Position numbers and translations under genes: made by a program. A stretch of DNA of 64,000 nucleotides from JAXDMK01 sp963765955 (lineage in GTDB: Bacteria; Actinomycetota; Acidimicrobiia; Acidimicrobiales; AC-14), in the NCBI GenBank assembly GCA_963765955.1, contig CAVXYA010000009.1:496001-560000 (forward strand), given 5' to 3'. The notes beneath the pieces were generated by a model. The model was given only the letters and a program-made list of their open reading frames with translations, did not search any database and was not told where the DNA came from. Shown in pieces: positions 16,339 through 25,306 of this stretch. Positions within the stretch are counted from its first letter, which is position 1. Every line of letters begins with the position of its first letter.

Positions 16339-17756
16339 TCAGGCGCAGAGCTCGTCGGACATCGACAGGCCCTCGCGGCCGGACCAGATGAAGTTCACCT
16401 TGTCCTCGGACACGCCGATGACGATCTCGGTGCCGGTCGGATCGGAGCGGGAAGGTCGCAGCACCACCCGGCCCCGACCATCGGTGATCCGCTCCTCCGC
16501 CTCGGGGTAGGCCTCGCGCACCTCGTCCAGGGTGCTGCCGTAGCCGATGCCGCCGGCAGTGCGCACGCCCCCGTCGGAGACGACGATGACGTCGACCAAG
16601 CCGCTGCCGTTCAGCGCCAGGAACCACACCCCGTCAGGCTGGCCCGTGGGGGCGAGCGAGGTGCAGGACTCGGTCTCCTTGGTGACGACCATGCCGACCC
16701 CCGCCCACCGCTCGGCCTCGGCCAGGGTCATATCGACGCTGACGGGGCCGAGGCCGCCGAACCGCAGCGTCGACCCGTCGTGGAGGGCGTTGTCGTCGAA
16801 TCGCAGGGCGTCCTGCCCCAGGTACGTTGTCGGCCACGGCGATGATCTCGCCGTCGGACCTCGAGGCGGACCTGGACGATCAGGGGGGTGCCCGCCGGGC
16901 CGTCGACGGTGAGCGACACCGGCTGACCGGCGACAACCGTCCGGTGGCTACCGTCGTTCCAGTCGGAGCCGGGCTGCTTCGTGCGCACGTCGAGGTTGCC
17001 GGTCGCCCGGGCGGTGACGTCGACCGCGAGTTGGTCGCCCTGGCGGACCACGTGGAGCTCGGAGATGTCGTCGCTCTCGGACCGCGACACGTAGTAGATC
17101 GACCCGTCGAGCAGCCGCGACAGGAACACCCGACCGCCGACCGTCGAGCCGGACGAGTAGCGGATCTCAAGCTTGTCATCGCCCACGCCGGGCGTGGGAT
17201 CGCCCACCGCAAATGGAAGGTTCCGGTCGGCGAGGTAGGCGGCGACGACCGCCCGGGGGTCGTTGGGCCACGACTCCAGGCCATCGTCGACCGAGGACTG
17301 GATCCGCTCCAGCTCGGCCAGCGTCTCGGGCCAGACGGACTCCGGCGTGTAGCTCCGGGTCGTGGGCTGGTTCGGGTCGCCGGGGCGGGCGGCGATGGTC
17401 GAGCCGGTCGAGTCTACCTGCCCGTTCTGGCCCACGACGGTGGATGGGGACGAACCGTCGGGCCGCGATTCGGGGTCGGTGGACGGCTGGACGGTGGTCG
17501 ACACCCGAGCGGCGGCGGACCCACCCGTGGCGGCCACGTTCTGGTCGTCGGGTTTGTGGCCGACGGTCGTCATCATCACCAGCGCCAGCGCGACGGCGGC
17601 GAAGGACGTGCCCACCGCCAGCGACAGCCGCATGGTGTGGACCCGCCGCTGGCGACGGTCGATGCGGCGGTTGATGGCGGCCCAGCCGCCGGGTGACGGC
17701 TCGACCGACTCGGCCCGTCGCCGGAGGGACTCCCGAAGCTGCTCGTCGACGTTCAT
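16339..17756 (-). pseudogene. Membrane-anchored partner of the ECF sigma factor (anti-sigma-like), two frameshifts
   Basis: The ATG at 17756 overlaps the sigma stop (ATGA). The N-terminus (MNVDEQLRESLRRRAESVEP) is cytoplasmic. One membrane helix (about 42-62) leads to a Ser/Thr/Pro linker, then a WPETLAELERIQ domain with WPNDPRAVVAAYL. The last third is found only after skipping one base near 16855 and one near 16817. It then reads SDGEIIAVADN, GQDALRFDDNALHDGS, LRFGGLGPVSVDMTLAEA and onward to 16339. A paralogue with the same two extracytoplasmic domains is the lipoprotein at 59529-60734. The arrangement fits a membrane regulator of the sigma factor, but no zinc anti-sigma motif is visible. 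Confidence 0.75.
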
Positions 17757-18289
17757 AGGTCCACCGACTTGCGCAGCTCGGCCAGCCCCCGGTGCAACAG
17801 GGACTTCACCGTGCCCGGCCGGCATCCGAGGGCGACGGCGATGTCGGCCTCCGACAGGTCCTCGTAGAAGCGCAGCACCAGGGCCGCCCGCTGGCGGGCG
17901 GGCAGGACGGCCAGGGCGTCGAACAGCTCGTCGCCCGCGGCTGGGATGCTTTCGTTCAGCAGCGTCGGGTTGCGCCGGTAGGACCGCTCCAGCGCCTGCC
18001 GCCGGAGGTGGGACCGGCAGGCGTTGAGCACGGCCATGCGCAGGTAGGCCTTCGGGTGCTCGGTGTTGTCCCAATGGCGGTGCATCCGGGCGAAGGCGTC
18101 CTGCACCAGGTCCTCGGCCACGGAGGTGGAGCCCACCATGAGGTAGGCCAGCCTCACCATCGGTACGTATCGCTCCCGGTACAGGTCGGCCAGCGAGCCC
18201 GGCCTGACCGTCGCCACTCCCGGTTCCCCGTCCTCCTCCACCCTTTCGTCGGCGACCGCCACCCCGCTCCTCACGTTTCCGAGACGCAC
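17753..18289 (-). CDS. SigE-family ECF RNA polymerase sigma factor
   Basis: A 178-residue group IV sigma factor. Region 2 (about 32-100) has YRERYVPMVRLAYLMVGS, the AEDLVQDAF helix and PKAYLRMAVLNACRSHLRR. Region 4 (about 125-172) has LPARQRAALVLRFYEDLSEADIA and the recognition helix GCRPGTVKSLLHRGLAEL. An acidic 30-residue N-terminal tail precedes region 2. The next gene, translationally coupled by ATGA, encodes a membrane protein and probably controls its activity. Likely targets include its own operon and the nearby secreted propeller protein, by position only. Confidence 0.92.
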   Translation of the reverse strand: MRLGNVRSGVAVADERVEEDGEPGVATVRPGSLADLYRERYVPMVRLAYLMVGSTSVAEDLVQDAFARMHRHWDNTEHPKAYLRMAVLNACRSHLRRQALERSYRRNPTLLNESIPAAGDELFDALAVLPARQRAALVLRFYEDLSEADIAVALGCRPGTVKSLLHRGLAELRKSVDL

Positions 18290-18349
18290 GACGGGGCCCG
18301 CCGGTTCCGTCTCGCCGCCCCATTCTTGCCCAATCGCCTCCCTGCCGGG

Positions 18350-21300
18350 TCAGGGCTTGGCCGCTCCGAGGGTGTAGCGGGCCCAGACGTCGGAGGACGC
18401 CCCCACGGTGCAGTCCCCCGGCTTGACCCCGTCGGCGGTCGAGACCGCGGACGTGGCCGCCCCAGCGCCGAACCCGATCGGTGGCGAGACCAGCACGTCG
18501 GCCCGGGGGTAGGCGGAGCAGGCCCGAGCAGTGGGGCCGAACCAGGTGACGGCGGTGGTGCTGGTCGGGCTGAGCCGGCCCACCGCGCCCGACAGGGACA
18601 GCTGGCCGACGTAGCTCCAGCTGGCGGCCGAGTAGTCGTACACCCACGCCCCCCAGGTGCCCGGGACCAGCTGGTGGACGAGCGAGAAGTAGTAGCGGCC
18701 CGCCCTCCAGTCGAACGGGACGCCGACGGCGTGGGGGACGCCGTCCGCGCCGACCAGCGAGAAGACTGCCGACCGCCCACCGGGCACCACCACGAGGGCA
18801 ACCACACCCGACGCGGTGGTGTTCTCGAAGCCGAAGTAGTGGCCGTAGAGGTACGAGGGCGCGAGCTGGCCGGCCTTGGCGACGGGGCCGTCCGCAATCG
18901 CCATCCAGCTCCCGAGACCGTCCAGGGGCTCGGCCGTGGGCTGCGACCAGGACGAGTGGGCGGTACCGACCGTCGCCGTCTCGGTCCTGACCAGCGCCAT
19001 CCCGCTGGTGGTGACCACCACGAGGGTGGCGCCGTCGGGGGTCAGGGCGATGGAGCCGCGGCCGGTGCCGACCGGCTCGGGCAACGGAATCGAGCGGACG
19101 ACGGTGCGCCGATGCAGGTCCAGCACCTCGACCGACTGGTCCTGCACCCGGTACCCGGTGGTCCCGGCGCGGTTCATGGCCACGCCCTTGCCGCCGGACG
19201 GGATGGCACCCTCCAACGCCGGCTCGCCGTCGGTGACGAAGCCGCCCGGGTTGAACAATGCCCGGGTCCCGCTCTCGTCGAGGGCGACGGCGGAGAGGTA
19301 GTCCCACAGCCAGAGCGTCGGGCCGAACGTGTCCGGCTCCGAGGCGTACATCGTCACCTCGCCACCAGAGTTGGGGCCGACGACGGCAATGTGGGACCGG
19401 TCGGGGCTGGCCTTGACGATGGTGCCGGTGGAGAGTCGTCCAAAGCTGCCCGGCCCGAAGTCGGCCCGAAGGCGGGACGTCCCTTGATCGAGGTCGACCT
19501 CCACCAGGAACGTGCCGTAGCCGTAGCCGCCGAAGACGGTGGTGAGCAGGGCGCGGCCGTTGTCGGCGACGGCGATCGAGGACGGGCGGTCGTTGTGCCC
19601 GAGCGAGGGCACCGTGATGCGGCGGACCTCCACCCGCCGGGCCAGATCGACGACGGAGATCTCCTCCCCGCCGGTGTTGGCCACGTAGAGGGTGGTGCCG
19701 TCGAGGCTCAGGTCGAGCCCCCGGGGGCGGGAGCCGACCGGTATCGGCGCTTCCAGTCGTCCGGTGGCGAGCGACAGGACCTCGACCCGGTTGTGGTCCG
19801 GGTTCGTGACGTAGGCATGGCCGGCGTCGGTGACGACCTCGCCCTGGCCGATCCCGCACACGCCGGCCACCGAGGTCGGCACGTCCGCCGGCATGCATGG
19901 AGGCACGGCGACCGCCCCGCTGACCGGTGAGACCGTGATCCCCGAGGCGGTGACGACGGTGATCGTGGCATTGTCGGGGCTCAGGGCCACGGCGCCGGAC
20001 CCGCTGCCGATCGTCTCCGGGAGCGGTATGGACCCCACCACGACGGCCCGGCCAAGGTCGAACACATCGACCGAGTGCCACTGCACGCTGTAGGCGATCG
20101 TGCCCGGCCCGTTCACCGCGGTCTCCCGATCCGCGTGGATGGTTGCTCGCCGCACCAGGTCGGCATCGAGGACGTAGGTGGCGGGATCGAAGCCCGGGGC
20201 GCCCGGCCCCACCAGCAGCTTCGAGCCGGTACCGTCGAGGGCGAGGTGGCGGAGGGCGCCGCTCACCTCCTTGCCCACGGTGAATGTGTCAGTGGCCGCG
20301 TCGTAGAACGCGACCCTCGAGGCTCCTGGCCCCTCGGGCACGACGCCGATGCGGCTGTTGTCCCCACTTGACGCCAGGTACCGCGGCTGGCCCACCGGGT
20401 GGTCGGTGCGCTCGCGGGCGGTGCCCGTGGCCAGATCCACCTGGAGGAGTCGAGGGCCCACGCTCTGCACCAGCGAGCGGGTCGCCACCAGCGCGGTCCC
20501 GTTGTCGGCGACCGCGATCGACTGGGGCCGGTCGGGAGGATCGGCGAGACGCGCCGCCACCGAGATGCGGCGGACCTCCCGGCGCCGCGCCAAGTCGACG
20601 ACGGAGATGTCCTCCGCCCCCGAGTTGACCACGTAGAGCATCGAGCGATCGGCGGACAGGGCGAGGCTCGTGGGCTGCGAACCCACGGGGATGGGAGCCT
20701 CCAACGTCCGGGTGGCCAGGGACACGACCTCGATCTGGTTGCGGGTCGGGTTCGAGGCATAGGCCCGGTCCTGCCCGTCGATCACCATGTCGACGAGGGG
20801 CGAGCCACAGACGGCGACCACCCCCGCCGGCGCCGCCGGACGGACACACGGAACGGGCACGGCCGAGGCGGTAGGGACCACGCTGAAGCCCCGGTTGGTC
20901 GAGACCACCAGCGTCCCCTCGTCGGGGGTGAGGGCCAGGCCCGGAGCCCAGCCGACGGCTGGGTCGGGCAACGCGATGGCGGCCGTCACCACCGCCCGCT
21001 CGACGTCCAGCACCTCGACGGTCGCGTCCTTCAGCCGGTAGCCGATCGCCCCCGACCCGCTCAGGGCCAGGGCACTCGTGCCGGGCGTGGGCATGGTGGC
21101 GCGGAGATGGAGGTCCCCTTCGATCACAGACGTCTCGTCGGTGCCGGCCAGCATCGTCGCGCCAGTGGCGTCGAGGGCGAGGTAGGCAACCGGGCCGGAG
21201 GACTTCTGGGCGGTGAAGGTGTCGGTGCCGGCGTCGTAGAACACGACACTGCCCGATTCGTAGGTGCCGAGGCCGACGCCGATCCGAGAACGGTCACGAC

Positions 21301-21886
21301 TGGCGCTGACGATGGACGGGTTGGGGCCATAGCCCCAGTTGAGCCAGTCGGTGCGCTCCCGCACGGTGCCGGAGGCGAGATCGATCTGCAGCAGCCGTAG
21401 GCGCAGGGCGCCGGACGACATCCTGGTGACCAGGGCGGTGCCGTTGCCCGCCACCGCGATCGACGTCGGGCGGCCGGCGGGCAGGGTGATGCGGCGGACC
21501 TCCCGCCGCTGAGCCAGGTCGACGACGGAGACGTCGCTGCTCTCGCTGTTGGCGACGTACAGGGTGGCGCCGTCGGCGCTCAGGTCGAGGGCACGGGGCC
21601 CGGAGCCGACGGGGATGGGGACGCCGAGGATGCCGGTGGCGATCGTCAGCACCTCGACCCGGTTCTGCGATGGGTTGGACGCGTAGGCGGTCCCGTGGGC
21701 GTCCACGATGACCTCGCCCAGCCGACCGGCCGCGACCGGTGTCACCGAGCCGGCTTGAGCAGTGGCCGTTCCCGCGGTCGCAGCCGGCGGCCGGACCACG
21801 AGCACCGACGTCACCAGCAGGACGCTCGTCAGCAGCGTGAGCCGACGCCGTGGTCGATGGACCGTTCGAACTCCTCTGCCCGACAC
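18350..21886 (-). CDS. Large secreted YVTN-type beta-propeller repeat protein with three tandem units
   Basis: An 1178-residue protein. An N-terminal basic stretch and hydrophobic signal (LLTSVLLVTSVLVV, cleaved after about residue 35) show export. Three homologous units of roughly 310-330 residues follow. Each begins with a Gly-Ala-Tyr-Asn-Pro-type strand (YASNPSQNRVEVL, YASNPTRNQIEVV, YVTNPDHNRVEVL) and carries PIPVGSxPRxLDLSxDGxTLYVAN and DVSVVDLAQRREVRRI-type blades. Each probably forms one surface-layer/YVTN propeller. The final 170 residues form a separate beta domain with YLYGHYFGFENTTASG and an aromatic WSYVGQLSLSGAVG segment, not recognised. A wall-associated binding or scaffold role is plausible; no enzyme motif is seen. 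The start is GTG at 21886, as no ATG fits the signal peptide. Confidence 0.85.
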   Translation of the reverse strand: MSGRGVRTVHRPRRRLTLLTSVLLVTSVLVVRPPAATAGTATAQAGSVTPVAAGRLGEVIVDAHGTAYASNPSQNRVEVLTIATGILGVPIPVGSGPRALDLSADGATLYVANSESSDVSVVDLAQRREVRRITLPAGRPTSIAVAGNGTALVTRMSSGALRLRLLQIDLASGTVRERTDWLNWGYGPNPSIVSASRDRSRIGVGLGTYESGSVVFYDAGTDTFTAQKSSGPVAYLALDATGATMLAGTDETSVIEGDLHLRATMPTPGTSALALSGSGAIGYRLKDATVEVLDVERAVVTAAIALPDPAVGWAPGLALTPDEGTLVVSTNRGFSVVPTASAVPVPCVRPAAPAGVVAVCGSPLVDMVIDGQDRAYASNPTRNQIEVVSLATRTLEAPIPVGSQPTSLALSADRSMLYVVNSGAEDISVVDLARRREVRRISVAARLADPPDRPQSIAVADNGTALVATRSLVQSVGPRLLQVDLATGTARERTDHPVGQPRYLASSGDNSRIGVVPEGPGASRVAFYDAATDTFTVGKEVSGALRHLALDGTGSKLLVGPGAPGFDPATYVLDADLVRRATIHADRETAVNGPGTIAYSVQWHSVDVFDLGRAVVVGSIPLPETIGSGSGAVALSPDNATITVVTASGITVSPVSGAVAVPPCMPADVPTSVAGVCGIGQGEVVTDAGHAYVTNPDHNRVEVLSLATGRLEAPIPVGSRPRGLDLSLDGTTLYVANTGGEEISVVDLARRVEVRRITVPSLGHNDRPSSIAVADNGRALLTTVFGGYGYGTFLVEVDLDQGTSRLRADFGPGSFGRLSTGTIVKASPDRSHIAVVGPNSGGEVTMYASEPDTFGPTLWLWDYLSAVALDESGTRALFNPGGFVTDGEPALEGAIPSGGKGVAMNRAGTTGYRVQDQSVEVLDLHRRTVVRSIPLPEPVGTGRGSIALTPDGATLVVVTTSGMALVRTETATVGTAHSSWSQPTAEPLDGLGSWMAIADGPVAKAGQLAPSYLYGHYFGFENTTASGVVALVVVPGGRSAVFSLVGADGVPHAVGVPFDWRAGRYYFSLVHQLVPGTWGAWVYDYSAASWSYVGQLSLSGAVGRLSPTSTTAVTWFGPTARACSAYPRADVLVSPPIGFGAGAATSAVSTADGVKPGDCTVGASSDVWARYTLGAAKP

Positions 21887-21977
21887 CGCGCCGAAAAGTC
21901 TCCCGGCGGTCGCACCATCGACAGACTGAAGCCTCGACTTGAGGACGGGCAGCTTCGGGCGGCGGCCGCCCTCGCCT

Positions 21978-23537
21978 TTAGGGCGTCGACTTGATGGAGT
22001 CGTCCAGCCGCTTGGCCATGGCCGGGATCCGTTGGGTGTAGCAGATGCCGCCCACCGCGTCGTAGCACGGGTAGCTGTCGCGGGACGCGAAGGGGGGGTC
22101 GGTGTAGCGGTAGCCCAGGCTCGAGATGAACGAGATGATGTAGCGGCGCGGGGGCTGGCCCGGCAGCGAGCGGACGATCCCGGCATTCGACCCGTAGTTG
22201 AAGGTGAGCCCCGTCTTGTGGCCGAAGACCACCTCGGCGGCCGCGTTGCAGGGCCGGACGTCCTGGCCGTAGGGGAAGCCGCCGGCGGTCTCGGTGCCGT
22301 CCGGGTTGATCCAGCGGGCCGGCACCAGGGCGGGGATGCCAGGCGCCACGTTGGCCTTCCCGCACAGGCTCCCCGTGCTCAGGGCCTCGTGGAAGGCCTG
22401 GTCGTCGAGCAGCGACTTGAGGAAGGCCCGCGAGCCGGGGGACAGCAACGACGCCAGGACCGGCTGGCCGTTGGGCCGGAGCCAGAGCGTTCCCGATCCC
22501 CCTTCGATGAGCCACAGGAGCCGGGCCGTGTCGAGTGACGTCATGTGGATGCTGCCGGGCTGCCAGTTGCCGCCGGTGCTCGGGTCGGTGCCGTTGACCT
22601 GGAGCGTGCCCAGCCCCAGGCCGCGGAGCTCGGCGTGCATCGCGGGGAGGTCGTTGCGGTCGTGGAGGAGCTTGAGCATGGCCCGCGTCGCGTGGTTGCT
22701 GGACACGGTGATCATCGGGTCCATCCAGTCCCGGATCGTCCGGGTCTCGCCCTCGGCCGCGGCGGCCACCGCGGCCGACCTCTCGGAACCTCCGGCCGAG
22801 GCCACGGGCCGCTCCAGGGGCTGGTCGGGCTGCTTGGCCTGGGCCGCGAACGACGTCGCCGGGAGGTAGGTGTAGGTCTGGTCGAGGCTCAACGAGCCGA
22901 GGCTGACCAGCCGCATGAGCCGGAAGGCCACGATGATCTTGAACAGCGACGCCGGGTACGGCGCCATGAACTCGATGGGTATCGACTCCCGGCCAGGGAC
23001 GATGTCGTCCGCCGCGGTCAGCGGCGGGTTGGTCTTCCAGCCCTTCTGCGTGAGCTGCTGGCCGGTTTCCTGGGAGAACGTCCCGCCGTTGTAGCGGTCG
23101 ATGTCCCACTCCCGCCACCGGACCAGGCTCGCCCCGTAGGTACCGGCGGGGCCTGCGACCGGGTCGGTGCGGAGTGGGAGTCCGTAGGGATAGTCGCGCG
23201 ACAGCACGACGTTGGCCACGGCCGTGGCCCGCCCCTGCGGGTCGAGCTCGATGACGGCCAGGTCGACGTTCGGCATGTACTTGACCGGGCCGGCCGGCAC
23301 CGCGCAGAACGACGCCCCCGGGCACACGTCCTCGAACGGCCCGAAGTCGAGCGTCTTGTCGAACTGGGCCCCTCGGAGGGCCAGCACCATCTGCGAGATG
23401 AGCTGCACCTGGCTGGCACTGCCGGCGGCCTGGCTCCCACTCGTGCTGGTGGCGTCGGCGGCCGTCACCGGCCCCAACGTCGCCGCCAGAACGGCCCCGG
23501 CCAGGACGAACAGTCCGCCCACCCGCCGCTTCGCCAT
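21978..23537 (-). CDS. Secreted penicillin-binding-type serine hydrolase (class A beta-lactamase fold)
   Basis: A 519-residue exported protein with signal peptide (about 1-28). All three motifs of the penicilloyl-serine transferase fold are present: SxxK at S197-L-F-K200, SxN at S279-S-N281 and KTG at K441-T-G443. The length, the inserts around Cys residues and the low similarity to true beta-lactamases suggest a D,D-peptidase-like or unclassified hydrolase rather than an antibiotic-resistance enzyme. Secreted Cys pairs (FCAVP, RDSYPCYD, GICYTQ) suggest disulfides. It has a strong own promoter and is followed by the propeller-protein gene on the same strand. Confidence 0.82.
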   Translation of the reverse strand: MAKRRVGGLFVLAGAVLAATLGPVTAADATSTSGSQAAGSASQVQLISQMVLALRGAQFDKTLDFGPFEDVCPGASFCAVPAGPVKYMPNVDLAVIELDPQGRATAVANVVLSRDYPYGLPLRTDPVAGPAGTYGASLVRWREWDIDRYNGGTFSQETGQQLTQKGWKTNPPLTAADDIVPGRESIPIEFMAPYPASLFKIIVAFRLMRLVSLGSLSLDQTYTYLPATSFAAQAKQPDQPLERPVASAGGSERSAAVAAAAEGETRTIRDWMDPMITVSSNHATRAMLKLLHDRNDLPAMHAELRGLGLGTLQVNGTDPSTGGNWQPGSIHMTSLDTARLLWLIEGGSGTLWLRPNGQPVLASLLSPGSRAFLKSLLDDQAFHEALSTGSLCGKANVAPGIPALVPARWINPDGTETAGGFPYGQDVRPCNAAAEVVFGHKTGLTFNYGSNAGIVRSLPGQPPRRYIISFISSLGYRYTDPPFASRDSYPCYDAVGGICYTQRIPAMAKRLDDSIKSTP

Positions 23538-23580
23538 GTGCTCCCGCCTTCCGCCGTCCACCGTTTGAACGTCGCCCAGC

Positions 23581-23609
23581 ACACAAACACTCCCGAAAGC
23601 CGGTGTCAA
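23581..23609 (-). promoter_or_regulatory. Promoter of the serine hydrolase gene
   Basis: On the minus strand a perfect -35 TTGACA (23604-23609), a 17-base spacer and TTGTGT (23581-23586) lie about 45 bases upstream of the ATG at 23537. Confidence 0.6.
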
Positions 23610-23637
23610 GAACTGCCGGTGACGGGTGTCGCAGGCG

Positions 23638-24804
23638 CTAGCCGGCGGAGATGAGCACCACCGACGCGGTGAAGCCGTGCACGAAGTTGCGGCCGCCGAT
23701 GGGGCCCAGCTCGCCGGCGCAGAACATGCCAGCCAGGGGGACACCGCCCAGGCTGTCGGACACGACCGAGGCGTCGTGGTTGGCCTCGGCGAACATGTGC
23801 GACCCCCGCCCGTTGCACGTGAACAGCAGGGCCGCGTCGGCCTGGCGGGAGAGCATGAGCTGGGTGAGGTCCTCGCCGGCGGACAGCGCGTCCCGCACCT
23901 GGAACTGGACGGTCGAGCCCACCTCGACCACGTCGTTGACCATGATCGCCCCTACCTGGGGGTCGGCGCCGAGGACGTTGCGCATCAGGAAGTCCCCGCT
24001 GTCGAAGTCGATCTTGCGCTCGTCGATGACCCGGCCGAGGTGCACGAAGTTCGACAGCAGGCGCCGGTCGGCCTCGCTGGCCCCGGCGGCCACCTCCTGC
24101 AGCCGCTCCAGGGCCGGCTTGCCGGCCAGCTCGTAGACGATGTTGTCCTCCGCCCGGGTGACGGCGAAGGGCGTGCCGATGGGACGGCACCCCTGCGACA
24201 CGACGGCGCTCACCGTCAGCGTCGACGGGAGGAAGGCGCCGACGGCCCCCACGCTGACCACCCGGTCGTCGACGACGAGCCGGTTTCCGCCCGGGCCCCG
24301 CGCCGCCGACGCCATCCCCCCGACCACCTGGAGGCCGGGCTGGTCCTGGCCGAGGCGCTCGAGGAAGGGGTCGACCGGGAAGCTGAACGGGTCGGGGAGG
24401 AGCAGCAGGGCGCTGGGGTCGTCGGGGATCGTGTCCGGCCAGCCGGTGACGGCGGTGCCGTCGGGTGTGTCCCGAACAGTGAGGTGGAACGGTGTGACCG
24501 GGCCCGTCATCCCCGCCCACAGAGCCACCGCCGGGGTCTGCTCGACCTCCCGGCCCCCACCCACAACAGACACGGCGGCGCAGCCCAGCAGGGCTCGGGG
24601 GCGGAGCGTCGCCCGGATGGCGCGGGCCGCATCCTCCAGGGCGCCGGCGTGGGGCGGGGTGACGAAGAGCAGGGCCAGGTCGGGCTGGCAATCGGGATCT
24701 GGGCTGTCGAGGACGAGGCCGTCGAGGACCTGGCCGACGACCTCGCCCACGGCCACCGCCGGGGATGGATGCTGGGAGAGGCCGGCCGCGAACGGCCGGC
24801 TCAC
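23638..24804 (-). CDS. FIST-domain sensory protein
   Basis: A 388-residue protein with an N-terminal FIST domain (about 30-215, DLALLFVTPPHAGALEDA and LLGCAAVSVVGGGREVE) and a C-terminal FIST_C domain (about 225-365). It ends with the hallmark FTCNGRGSHMFAEANHD and GMFCAGELGPIGGRNFVHGFTASV. FIST proteins are thought to bind small ligands such as amino acids and act in signal transduction. Here there is no attached kinase or cyclase domain. The GTG start overlaps the stop of the upstream 128-residue gene (GTGA), so the two are coupled. Confidence 0.9.
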   Translation of the reverse strand: MSRPFAAGLSQHPSPAVAVGEVVGQVLDGLVLDSPDPDCQPDLALLFVTPPHAGALEDAARAIRATLRPRALLGCAAVSVVGGGREVEQTPAVALWAGMTGPVTPFHLTVRDTPDGTAVTGWPDTIPDDPSALLLLPDPFSFPVDPFLERLGQDQPGLQVVGGMASAARGPGGNRLVVDDRVVSVGAVGAFLPSTLTVSAVVSQGCRPIGTPFAVTRAEDNIVYELAGKPALERLQEVAAGASEADRRLLSNFVHLGRVIDERKIDFDSGDFLMRNVLGADPQVGAIMVNDVVEVGSTVQFQVRDALSAGEDLTQLMLSRQADAALLFTCNGRGSHMFAEANHDASVVSDSLGGVPLAGMFCAGELGPIGGRNFVHGFTASVVLISAG

Positions 24805-25187
24805 GGCGCCGGCAGCAGGGTGAGGGGGACCACCACCGTCGGCCCGCCGACCAGGCGGACGTGGGCCTCGATGGTGCCGTAGTCCTCGTACTTCATGTCG
24901 CCCTTCACCAGCTGGCGGCCGAACTTGCCGGGCTGGATGTTGACCGGCTGGGCGTTGCGGGCCACCTCCTCGCCGGCTGCGTCGAGGAACCGCACCTCCA
25001 TGGTGCCCTGGCCCGGCTCATCGGCCCGGCAGCGGATGAACACGATGAGGTGGGGCGAGATGGTGACCGGCGGCGGCGACGTGGCCGCGATCGAGAACAT
25101 GACCCCGGTGAGGTCGAAACGGGTCGACGGACCGGGCACCTGACGCATATCGATGCCCTCGACGAACAGAGCCGACACGATGTCCAT
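24801..25187 (-). CDS. DUF6941-like small protein coupled to FIST gene
   Basis: A 128-residue beta-rich protein without signal peptide or membrane segment. It starts MDIVSALFVEGIDMRQVPG and has repeated strands typical of an immunoglobulin-like sandwich. The final part has KYEDYGTIEAHVRLVGGP. The pattern resembles the family of unknown function DUF6941, and that assignment is from memory. The ATG at 25187 was chosen over an upstream start because the region before it overlaps the divergent transketolase promoter. It is translationally coupled to the FIST protein. Confidence 0.7.
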   Translation of the reverse strand: MDIVSALFVEGIDMRQVPGPSTRFDLTGVMFSIAATSPPPVTISPHLIVFIRCRADEPGQGTMEVRFLDAAGEEVARNAQPVNIQPGKFGRQLVKGDMKYEDYGTIEAHVRLVGGPTVVVPLTLLPAP

Positions 25188-25231
25188 GCCCCGAAAGTAG
25201 CCGTCCTGGCTTGGTCTATCCGGGCCCAACA

Positions 25232-25237
25232 TAGGAT
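25232..25237 (+). promoter_or_regulatory. Candidate -10 element for transketolase
   Basis: TAGGAT sits about 70 bases before the ATG at 25307. A TTGGTC upstream is only 15 bases away, so the -35 is uncertain. The gene itself has a strong GAAGGAG ribosome-binding site. Confidence 0.3.
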
Positions 25238-25306
25238 GGGACGACTTGTGAGCGGCCCGACCCGTCCCGGGATGGCCCGGCGGCCGCCGAAAGAAGGAGT
25301 TTCTCG

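Noticed and set aside
18350..22186. Propeller protein starting near 22186
   Set aside because: The extra N-terminus overlaps the serine hydrolase gene on the same strand in another frame and precedes the signal peptide, which must be near the true start.
21978..23537. Beta-lactamase resistance gene
   Set aside because: The catalytic motifs fit the fold, but length, inserts and the absence of a class A Glu166-type omega loop that I could recognise do not support a resistance enzyme.
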